From the NCBI GenBank assembly GCA_963823895.1, contig CAWGNG010000020.1, forward strand, positions 434,001-498,000: 64,000 nt of DNA, in the 5' to 3' direction. Source of the stretch: G963675935 sp963823895 (lineage in GTDB: Bacteria; Planctomycetota; Planctomycetia; Pirellulales; Thermoguttaceae). Below are positions 1 through 7,657 of this stretch, piece by piece (the first letter of the stretch is position 1; every line of letters begins with the position of its first letter). The notes under the pieces were generated by a model. It was not told where the DNA came from, did not search any database, and was given only the letters and a program-made list of their open reading frames with translations. The translations under genes were made by a program, and so were the position numbers.

Positions 1-944
1 GATTTTGCCGGCTCGTTCGGTCCTGATTTCGTCGCCTCGGGCAGCGGATGACGCTTGATCGTGAGTTTGCCGATATCGGGGCGTTTCTGCCCATTGGCCG
101 TCCGCTCAGTCGATGCGAGCGTTAGCGTATCTGCATCGACATGCGTCAGGGTCTGTGTGGCGGATACGTCGCCGCCATCAGCCAGGATGCCCTTGTACTT
201 GACGGTCCAGCCCGTTGCGTTTGGCGTCCACTCGCTTTCGCCGAACCCACCGTCCGATTCGAAGATCCAGGAGCGGATGCGATGGCCGCGGGGATCCCAG
301 CCGATGACCTCCGTGCCGCCCTGGGCATTGCCTTTGCCGCCGATGGAAAATTTCCGAATCAGAAAACTGCCGTTGGCGGTCCAGTCGCAAGTGCTGTGTA
401 CCGAAACGCCGGACGGATTATCCTTGCCCGTCTCCCAATCGCCGACCATCCATCCTAACTCCTTGAGGTGGCCGTAATGCGAAGGAGCGGCGCCGACCGC
501 TTCACGAATACTGTCGACCAGCCAGCGGTGGTCGCGGAAGACGAGAAGGATCGTCGAGCGCGGCTCTCCCGCCAAATCCTCGGGCGGCGGGGTCATCGCC
601 GCCACCGCGTCCACCGACGCAACGTCGGCCGTGACAAAGCGCACGTTGACGACGCCGAGTTGCAATTGGCAGTTCTTGTGTGCGGCGAAGAACTCCGCGA
701 AAGCGGCTTCGATCTTCGCGCGGCCGACGATGCGTTCGCCGCTCGGTCCTACGAAATCGCCGTCAGACGCCCACAGGGCAGCCAAGCCTTTGGCGTCGCC
801 ACGATTGAAGCACTCCTCCACCGTCGCGATTGTCTGATGAACCGCCGCCTTTTGCGATTGGTCGCGGCTCGGTTCGGCAGAGCAGACCAGCGACAACGTC
901 GCCAGGACGGCGGCAATGAACAAAGCGACTGTGAGGCGTTGCAC
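1..944 (-). CDS. Secreted NTF2-like protein (SgcJ/EcaC, DUF4440 type), 3' end off window
   Basis: The reading frame runs from a GTG at 944 to the window edge with no stop, about 314 codons. A Shine-Dalgarno AGGAG sits just upstream of the GTG. The N-terminus is a signal peptide (about residues 1-22). Residues of about 30-150 look like an NTF2 fold of the SgcJ/EcaC (TIGR02246) type, with IATVEECFNRGDAKGLAALW as the first helix. The second half has a lipocalin-like pattern (LGWMVGDWE, then SWIFESDGGFGESEW) typical of the two-domain planctomycete versions. No enzymatic residues can be assigned; family members are mostly uncharacterised. The gene stands alone, divergent from the next gene. Confidence 0.75.
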   Translation of the reverse strand, partial: MQRLTVALFIAAVLATLSLVCSAEPSRDQSQKAAVHQTIATVEECFNRGDAKGLAALWASDGDFVGPSGERIVGRAKIEAAFAEFFAAHKNCQLQLGVVNVRFVTADVASVDAVAAMTPPPEDLAGEPRSTILLVFRDHRWLVDSIREAVGAAPSHYGHLKELGWMVGDWETGKDNPSGVSVHSTCDWTANGSFLIRKFSIGGKGNAQGGTEVIGWDPRGHRIRSWIFESDGGFGESEWTPNATGWTVKYKGILADGGDVSATQTLTHVDADTLTLASTERTANGQKRPDIGKLTIKRHPLPEATKSGPNEPAK

Positions 945-1182
945 GAGATTATCTCCTATAAAGAACACTGTAGTCATCGGTCCCGCCGCGGCGTCGACCG
1001 TCCAATCATAGCTTAGGGTACAATCGCCGGCATCCCCCTCATGTGGACGAGTGCGGCTGCATCCTTGTCATTTTCGCAAACCCAACCTAAACTTCTCTCG
1101 GGCTCGATTGGGTTGTTTGGCCGGGGCGATAAACTATCGAACTCGACCCCAAGAGTGTCTTGCCCGGATAAGGAGTGGAAAA

Positions 1183-1908
1183 ATGCGATGTACGTGCTCG
1201 ATCGCCGTTCTTGCTGTCGCGCTGGTCGGCATGTGGGCCGCAACGGCATCGGCGCAGATGTGGCCGGGCCGCCGCTATGCTTCTAGTAGTTATTACGACG
1301 GCTATGACAGCGGCGCGTTGGCGGCCGGTTTTGCACTGAACAGCGCCGACAATGCCCAGCGCAACGTGACGCAATCGTATCAAGAGTGGAGCCAGCGGGC
1401 GGCATCGTCGCAGATGTCCCGCATGGAGAGCGGCATTCGCAACACGATGAACGCCGGCGACCAGCAATACACGCAGAACCTCGACAATCAACAGCAGTCC
1501 AGACGCGATTGGTGGTTCCAAGTCGAGCAGCAGCAGGCGGCGCAGCGGCAGGCCGAGGCGGCGCGATATGCGGCGATCCCCGCCGGTTTCGAGGCCGGGG
1601 CGGCCCCCGACGCGCCCAAGGCCAAGACGGACGTGATCAAATGGCCCCCTTTGCTGCAAGCCCCGCCGTTCGCCTCCGAGCGTGCGGAGATCGAAGCCCC
1701 CTATCGCCGCAACGCAACGGGTCTGAGCGTTCCGACGGCCGCCGACTACCAAAACATGATCAAGACCGTCGAGCAGATGAAAGCCACGCTAAAGGCGATG
1801 ACTGCCCGGATCACGGCGGAAGAGTACTTCAACGCCCAGGGGTTTCTCGACGAATTGGCCCACGAAGCCCGCGAGCGGCTCGACACCATCGAGGCAAAGA
1901 AGCAGTAG
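1183..1908 (+). CDS. Small secreted protein, unknown function
   Basis: 241 aa from an ATG at 1183, chosen because AAGGAG lies 7 bases upstream and the protein then begins with a clean signal peptide ending near ATASAQ. The frame is open further upstream to 1051 but that part reads as non-coding. The mature part is rich in Gln, Ala and Arg (residues about 50-130, probably helical or coiled) and ends with a helical region. It resembles the product at 5264-5983 in plan (signal peptide, Gly/Tyr-rich start, NSA...QRN..T motif, Gln/Arg helix, C-terminal helix), so the two are likely paralogues. It converges with the FadL-like gene with only 3 bp between stops. No known domain recognised. Confidence 0.75.
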   Translation: MRCTCSIAVLAVALVGMWAATASAQMWPGRRYASSSYYDGYDSGALAAGFALNSADNAQRNVTQSYQEWSQRAASSQMSRMESGIRNTMNAGDQQYTQNLDNQQQSRRDWWFQVEQQQAAQRQAEAARYAAIPAGFEAGAAPDAPKAKTDVIKWPPLLQAPPFASERAEIEAPYRRNATGLSVPTAADYQNMIKTVEQMKATLKAMTARITAEEYFNAQGFLDELAHEARERLDTIEAKKQ

Positions 1909-1911
1909 CGA

Positions 1912-3156
1912 CTACGGCTCGGGCCGCGTCGAGCAATTGCCGAACCGGCAAGTAAGTCCGGTGCCGAGGTAATAAACGGCAACCGCAGTCTGCGAGGCCC
2001 CGAACTCTTCGCTGGCACGTACCAGGCAACCGGCGAACAGATCCAAGTCGAGCGTCGGAATCAGGAAGCCTTGCCGCCCGATGCCGACGGTGATGCGGTG
2101 TTGGTTGATCAAGGCGGTGCTCGCCGCTTGGAACAGTTGCACGGCGTCTTGGCCCACGGGGAATCCGTCGAGATTGCCGCCCACCGAGTGATTGATCGGA
2201 TCGGTGCTGTAGGAGTAGCCGATGCGGTACTTCAGATTGCCGCGAGTGAGTTGCGCGCCGACGGCGAACGCCCATTGGTTGACAAAGACGTCTTCCCACA
2301 GCGGCACGTCGTCCCAGAGCTTGTAATAGACGTCGGCGGCGATCAGTAGTTTCCCGTCCATCAGGCTGTGATTGGCCCAGCCCAGCCCGATGGTTTCAGG
2401 CTGAGACACGTTAAGATCATGGTAGGTGTTGGCGAAACGGACGGCGTCGGGAAACGTGAAGTCCAGGCGGGTCTGATAAAAGACGCCCACGGTGCTGCAC
2501 GAATTCAGGGCATAATCGAGCCCGAACGTGCCGCGGAGGCCATAGGCGTTCACCATGGCGCTGCTGCTTACGGGGCCGGTGAAGCCGAGTTGCTCGTATG
2601 CGTTGCCGAGCGTCAGCGCCGCGCCTGCCGACAGGTGCTCGCCGAGTTGCACGGCCGCCGCGGCGTTCACTCCAAGGACCAGGTATTCGTTGCTGACGTT
2701 GTTCAGCGCGCTGCCGGCCGGCGCTAGACCACGGTACTCGGACCCGAGCCCGCTCAGGCCGCCGAAGCCCAAGCCGAACGCTCCCGGCAGGCCCAGAGGG
2801 CGCAAATCTTGAATCACTCCCATTTCAGGAACGGCAAAGCCTTGCGTCCGCGAGGTGACGTCGAACGGCACACCGCCGTTGAGCGAGCCATTGTTGCTGA
2901 CCGTCGGATAGCCTTCGACCCACGCGCCGCCGAGGGTGAACTGAGTGCCGTGGAACTGCGTCAGCGAGGCGGGATTGCCGAAGATCGCCGCGGGAACGTC
3001 CTGCGGTTGAGCGAGGCTGACGCCCGCCATGCCGCCCGCTGCCGGCGTCAACACGTTTTGCGTGTCGCTGCCGTACCCCTGTCCGCGTGCCATTTGACCG
3101 TACACGGCGCCTATCAATACGAATACGACGGAGGTCAGGAGCAGTCGAGTCTTCAT
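1912..3156 (-). CDS. FadL/OmpP1-like outer membrane beta-barrel protein
   Basis: 414 aa with an N-terminal signal peptide (cleavage near MARGQG). After it comes the typical FadL-family start: a Gly-rich segment, AAGGMAGVSLAQ, then AIFGNPASLTQ, matching the conserved 'NPA' hatch region of long-chain fatty-acid/hydrocarbon outer-membrane channels. The rest alternates hydrophobic and polar residues as expected for a barrel and ends at RFGNCSTRPEP. The family takes up hydrophobic molecules across the outer membrane; the substrate here is unknown. Convergent with the small secreted-protein gene and separated from its other neighbours by an IS630-type insertion. Only a weak ribosome-binding site is visible before the ATG. 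Confidence 0.75.
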   Translation of the reverse strand: MKTRLLLTSVVFVLIGAVYGQMARGQGYGSDTQNVLTPAAGGMAGVSLAQPQDVPAAIFGNPASLTQFHGTQFTLGGAWVEGYPTVSNNGSLNGGVPFDVTSRTQGFAVPEMGVIQDLRPLGLPGAFGLGFGGLSGLGSEYRGLAPAGSALNNVSNEYLVLGVNAAAAVQLGEHLSAGAALTLGNAYEQLGFTGPVSSSAMVNAYGLRGTFGLDYALNSCSTVGVFYQTRLDFTFPDAVRFANTYHDLNVSQPETIGLGWANHSLMDGKLLIAADVYYKLWDDVPLWEDVFVNQWAFAVGAQLTRGNLKYRIGYSYSTDPINHSVGGNLDGFPVGQDAVQLFQAASTALINQHRITVGIGRQGFLIPTLDLDLFAGCLVRASEEFGASQTAVAVYYLGTGLTCRFGNCSTRPEP

Positions 3157-3870
3157 AATAATGGACCGGGATAGAAGGAATGGGCGGGTTACTGCCTGGC
3201 GTGGTCGTCGCAGCCCTGCGCATTGCGCAGGGGTGGGATTCTAAGAGCCTTATCGGATTTACCGCTTAGACCTTTTAGCGCGAAAGTCGGGCTTTTGATA
3301 GCCTCGCGAACACTCAATCCTTCCGCTCGGCACAATCGGCATACTTTAACAGAGGTGCGTAGGAAGAAGTGTCCTGTCTCGCACGGTCTCCGGCGGGACG
3401 TGGGTATTTCGTTGCCAGAGACCGTGTACAGAGAGAACCGCGATATCCCCAGGCGGCTGTTGAACTCGTCTTGGGTGCGATGCCGGCCCTTGCCAGCGTG
3501 TAATCAAGATCTGAGAGAGCGGAAGAGCGTCCCCAACGCAGCCTTGGCAACTGCCCGATCGAGTGGCGCGATTCGCTCAGTCTCCGCAACCACTTGAGAT
3601 ATATAATCTTAAGTTGGCTACTCTATGCCACGTAGACCAGCATTGCATAGCAGTGACGTCGCTTTTTCGATCGTCCCCCGTTTCCCTCGCCGGCAGATTC
3701 GAGGGCACGGGCCGAGGTCGGAACACGCGGGTAGGTTTGGGGCGCCACCGTCTCAAGAGACCTATCGGCATTGGTCGTTGGCCGTCCCGCCGGCGGCGCA
3801 GCTCTTGGGGGGTCTTTTGCTGCCGGCCGTGGATTTCGATGGTACCCTTCTGTATAATCAAGTCCTTCTG
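3157..3870. other. Intergenic stretch without a recognisable gene
   Basis: About 710 bp between the FadL-like start and the IS630-type element. Open frames here (e.g. 3223-3597 on +, 3577-3861 on -) show no signal peptide, domain or good ribosome-binding site and have biased composition. I see no RNA gene. It ends exactly at the inverted repeat of the IS. Confidence 0.5.
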
Positions 3871-5183
3871 ATGGGTTTTGACAAACAGATTCGGTAGTAA
3901 TCACGTAAAATGCAGCGATTGGGCCAGTTGACCGTTGCCGAGCAACCCTACGTACCGCAGAAGCTGTTTCGAGCCGCGGGCGAATTGCTCCAGGAAGTCG
4001 GTGACGCGCTGGTGCAAGGCGGGCCAGTCGTTGGCCAAACGGTGCATTTTGAGGATTGTCTCCTTCAGCCATCGCCATAATTTTTCGATCGGGTTCAGCC
4101 AGGGGGCGTAAGTCGGCAACCAGATTGGCTTGATTTGAGGATATGCCCCCACGGCCGTGAGTACGTCGGGATGAGTATGGATCGACCAATTGTCTTGAAC
4201 GACGTAGATCGTCTTGGCGCGAGCGTAAGTTTTCGCGATCCGTTCATACATCTCGATGACCTTGGCTCGACCGATAATGTAGTTGTCCACGTAGGTCACT
4301 TTTCCGCTGCAGGCGTTCAGGCCGCCGATCACGCGCCACAGCCCATTGTTGGACTGTTGCCGATCCGCTTGCGGTGGAGCCGCGGGCGGGGCGGCAGCCC
4401 AACTCGGCGCCGGCTCGGGCCAGACGGCGTACCCCATTTCGTCGATGAACAGCAATGTCGTTTCCTGGGGGTTGCGCCGCTGCTCGCAGGCATCGTTTCA
4501 GTTTGGCTACCTTGCTTCGATACTGCGGATCCGGGCTAAAATGCTGGACCCGACCCGAACGCAATTTCACTCCCAGTTTGCGACGGAGCCACCGCCACAC
4601 GCCACTGAGCGTGTAATTCTGGATCGTCTTAATGCTGGCGCGAATGGTCCGCAACGTCCAGCGGCTGGGCGGCGGACCAGCGGCTGTCGGCATCGCCTCG
4701 CGGCGAGCTTCCTCGCCGGGGCCTTGCCGCAGCCGCTCCAACACCTGTTCCCGCTGCTCGAAAGGGACGGCGACGGCTGCCTCCCTGCCGCCGCCACAAC
4801 AGTCCTTCGATCCCGTGTTGTTCATAGCAATCCAACCAATGGTACACGGTGTCAGGATCTCGCGGTCTCAGTAGTCCCTGAGTCGCTACCGCATGAGGCG
4901 ATTGGCCGTCGGCGACCTTCAAGATCGCCGCACACCGTTCCCGCACGTCCGGACGCCGATCATGGTTCCGATACTCGACCAACGTCCTGCGCTGAGCCTG
5001 TGAAAGTTTCAAAGTTCGCTGGTACATGACGATTCATCCTCCTTTGCGAAGTTACTTCATGGACCCTCCTTTCAATTACTCTCAAGCAACGCCGCCAAAG
5101 GCAACCACAAAATGCGCCTGCTAGCAGTGGTGTGCTAGCACAATACCTTGAATTCACTACCGATTTTGGCTGTCAAAACCCAT
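3871..5183 (-). mobile_element. IS630-family element, type A, copy 1 (1313 bp)
   Basis: Bounded by inverted repeats that begin ATGGGTTTTGACA at both ends; the inner parts (CGGTAGT) also match. A nearly identical 1313-bp copy lies at 45079-46391 in the opposite orientation. The outer dinucleotides are TG on the left and TA on the right, so a clean TA duplication typical of IS630 is not seen here. The transposase is read on the minus strand in three frames. Confidence 0.9.
3901..5027 (-). CDS. IS630-type transposase, spread over three frames (copy 1)
   Basis: The N-terminal part (start 5027, MYQRTLKLSQAQRRTL) carries a helix-turn-helix; it runs on in a second frame (linker helices and winged-helix-like part, PPSRWTLRTI...YTLSGVWRWLRRK) and then a third frame holding the DDE catalytic core: LLFIDEMGY, VVQDNWSIH and LNPIEKLWRW supply D, D and E. 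Joined, it would be about 374 aa, normal for IS630. Both joins need a +1 shift, at a CAGGGAGG stretch and at a run of five C. The second copy has exactly the same two shifts, so they predate the duplication: either recoding or an old inactive form that was moved in trans. Confidence 0.8.
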
Positions 5184-5263
5184 TAGGGCAATGCTGGACT
5201 TCCAATCGCCGGTGGTCACAGAGCAATCTGATTCAACCCGTTTACGACTCGGAGGAACTTAAG

Positions 5264-5983
5264 ATGAATCGTTGGTACTTCCTGATCTTCGTGGCGACGA
5301 TTTCCGCCCTGGTCTCGGCCCAAATCGCCCACTCGCAGAATTCCCAAGGCGGCTCGTATCAGCAGCCCTATCAGCCTGTGGTGCCGGCGCCGACGGTTGC
5401 CAGTCCGTACGGCGGCGGGTATGGCGGTTGCTACGGTGGCGGGACTACCGTCGCCGGCTCGGCCATGAACGGCATGGCCAACATGATGAGCGCCGCCGGT
5501 CAGCGCAACTTGGCCAATTCGGCGGCTGCCGTCAATATGACTCAGGCCCAGAAGAATGAAATTGAGAACCGGCAGCAATGGACCAATACGTACTTTGCCA
5601 TGCGCGAGGAGAATCGCCGGGCGCGGGCAGCCGAGCAAGGCCCACCGCCGACTCAGGAAGAGATTGTGCGAATCGCCCAGCAAGGCGTGCCCAAGCCGCT
5701 GGCCACAACCCAAGTCGATGCGGTCAGCGGCCAACTCTTCTGGCCGAGCGCGCTGCAGCAAGAGTGCTTTGCGGCCCAGCGCGGCGACGTCGATCAGTTG
5801 GTGGCTACCAAGGCCAGGTACGGAGCGCTGAACTACGAAGATCAGATGAAACTGCGCAAGACGATCCTGGCGATGTTCGACCAACTCAAGCAGCAGGTCA
5901 CCCAGATTCCTCCCCAGGATTACGGCACCAGCCGAACGTTTTTGAATAGCCTGCTGTACGCCAACACGAAAACAATCCTGTAG
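5264..5983 (+). CDS. Small secreted protein, paralogue of the gene at 1183
   Basis: 239 aa; ATG at 5264 with GGAGGA 7-12 bases upstream. Signal peptide to about residue 24 (ALVSAQIAHSQ). Residues of about 45-65 are Gly/Tyr-rich (GGGYGGCYGGG), followed by a Gln/Arg/Glu helix (residues about 90-125) and a C-terminal helical part ending TRTFLNSLLYANT-like (actual SRTFLNSLLY). No domain recognised. It is the first gene of a tight same-strand set: 28 bp before the HEAT-repeat gene, which is 11 bp before the sulfatase gene. The IS630 copy ends 80 bp upstream, so its promoter may have been altered. Confidence 0.75.
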   Translation: MNRWYFLIFVATISALVSAQIAHSQNSQGGSYQQPYQPVVPAPTVASPYGGGYGGCYGGGTTVAGSAMNGMANMMSAAGQRNLANSAAAVNMTQAQKNEIENRQQWTNTYFAMREENRRARAAEQGPPPTQEEIVRIAQQGVPKPLATTQVDAVSGQLFWPSALQQECFAAQRGDVDQLVATKARYGALNYEDQMKLRKTILAMFDQLKQQVTQIPPQDYGTSRTFLNSLLYANTKTIL

Positions 5984-6011
5984 CCACTACTTCGACCATA
6001 GGAGTTCGTTC

Positions 6012-7646
6012 ATGAATACGAGAATCACCCTGTTCTTTGTTGCCGTTCTCGGCTGTCTGTTGTTCGCCGCACGGCCGGCCCAGGCGGAAGACTCTGTGGC
6101 GACGCTGATCGGCAACCTCGCTTCGTCCGATCAATCCGTTCAATTGCGGGCCATTGACGAATTGGGAATGCAAAAAGAGAAGGCTGCCGAAGCGGTCACG
6201 CCGCTGACGGAACTGCTCAAGAGCGATTCGGCGAAGGTGCGGGCGCACGCCGCGCACAGCTTGGGAGAAATCGGTCCGGCCGCAAGACCCGCCGTTGACT
6301 CCCTGTCGCAACTGCTGAAGGACGCGGACGAAACCGTGCGTCGCCAGGCCGTGCAGGCAATCGGCGACATTCGGCCGGGGCCGCAGGTCATGGTGCCGCT
6401 GTGCGTGAAGCTGTTGGAGGATCCCGATCCCGGCGTGCGGCTCCGCGTGATGAACGCCATCGCCGACGCCGGAGCAAGGGCCGTGCCGGGGCTGATCGCG
6501 GCTCTCGACAACGAAAAAGCCGCCTACTGGGCGTGCCTGATCCTGCGGGACATCGGACCGGACGCGAAGGACGCCGTGCCCGCGCTGACGAAGAAGCTGC
6601 AAGACAAAGACCCGGAAGTCCGCCGCGAAGCAATCCTCGCCCTGGCCGCTGTGGGGAAGGAGGCCGAGTCCGCCGTCGAACCGATTGCCGCGGCCGTGAA
6701 AGACGAAATTACATGTGGCGCCGCGACCTACGCGCTGGGACGCATCGGCCAGATCCCAGCCGATGTCGAGCCGACCGTCCGGGCCAACGCGAAGAGCAGC
6801 GACAAGGTGCTGAGCACCGCCAGCCTGTGGGCGTTGGCGCGGGTGCATCCCGAGGACAAGGAACTCTTCCGCGAAGTCGCCGAGAGATTGATCCCCCGCT
6901 TAAAGGACACCGACCTGATCGTGCGGCAGACGGTTGCGCACGCGCTGTTGTCGTTGCCGCCGGACCCCGAGATCACCATGCCCATTTGGGCGAAAGTATT
7001 TCAGGACGCCGACAACACGACGATTCGCCACGCTCTCGGCGCCGTTGCGGCGCAGGGCGCACCGGCCGTGCCGCGACTGATCGATGCCTTAAAGAACCAG
7101 AAGGCTCGGGGCTACGTGATTTATGCGCTCGGGGAGATGAGGGCGACGGCCGCACCGGCCGCGGAGGTCTTGGCGGCCCTGGTCAACGACAAAGACCCGC
7201 TGATCGCGCGAGAGGCGGCGATCTCGTTGGCAAAAATCGGCCCCGCTGCCAAAGCGGCCGTGCCGGAATTGGCCAAAGTGCTCGCCGACGGGGACGCGGC
7301 GAAAGTTCCCGCCGTTGCCTACGCCTTGGGCAGAATCGGTCCCGACGCCAAGGCGGCTCTGCCCGCCTTGCGCGACGTGCTGAAGAGCAAGAAGAGCGTT
7401 GCGGCCGAGGCAAGTGCCTGGGCGTTGACGCAGATTGAGCCGGAGTCAGAGGAGATCGCCACCGAGGTGGTGCCCGTGTTGGTCAAGGCGCTGTCGTCTC
7501 GGCACGTACACGTGCGGCTAGGCGCGGTTGAGGCGCTGGGCGGAATTGCCGCGAAGACCGACGCGGCGCGAGAGGCCTTGCAGAAGGCAGCCTCCAGCGA
7601 CAAAGAGCCGGCCGTGCGAGCGGCAGCCGCCAAGGCAATGAAGTAA
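6012..7646 (+). CDS. Secreted HEAT-repeat protein
   Basis: 544 aa with a signal peptide (cleavage near RPAQAED). The whole mature protein is made of about 13 HEAT / PBS-lyase-type repeats of roughly 35-40 residues, recognisable by recurring 'AAVPAL..LL.D.D..VR..A...LG.IGP.A'. Such solenoids bind other proteins; there is no catalytic motif. AGGAG precedes the ATG. It lies between a small secreted protein and a sulfatase, all on one strand with short spacers, so the three are probably co-transcribed and act outside the cytoplasm. A related HEAT segment occurs in the cytochrome gene downstream. Confidence 0.85.
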   Translation: MNTRITLFFVAVLGCLLFAARPAQAEDSVATLIGNLASSDQSVQLRAIDELGMQKEKAAEAVTPLTELLKSDSAKVRAHAAHSLGEIGPAARPAVDSLSQLLKDADETVRRQAVQAIGDIRPGPQVMVPLCVKLLEDPDPGVRLRVMNAIADAGARAVPGLIAALDNEKAAYWACLILRDIGPDAKDAVPALTKKLQDKDPEVRREAILALAAVGKEAESAVEPIAAAVKDEITCGAATYALGRIGQIPADVEPTVRANAKSSDKVLSTASLWALARVHPEDKELFREVAERLIPRLKDTDLIVRQTVAHALLSLPPDPEITMPIWAKVFQDADNTTIRHALGAVAAQGAPAVPRLIDALKNQKARGYVIYALGEMRATAAPAAEVLAALVNDKDPLIAREAAISLAKIGPAAKAAVPELAKVLADGDAAKVPAVAYALGRIGPDAKAALPALRDVLKSKKSVAAEASAWALTQIEPESEEIATEVVPVLVKALSSRHVHVRLGAVEALGGIAAKTDAAREALQKAASSDKEPAVRAAAAKAMK

Positions 7647-7657
7647 CGAAAGGAACA

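Noticed and set aside
468..1016. 182-aa open frame on the plus strand
   Set aside because: It is the mirror of the NTF2-like gene on the minus strand, which has a signal peptide, a ribosome-binding site and a recognisable fold.
2071..2727. Frames on the plus strand within 2.0-2.8 kb
   Set aside because: Shadows of the FadL-like gene, whose NPA motif and signal peptide on the minus strand are clear.
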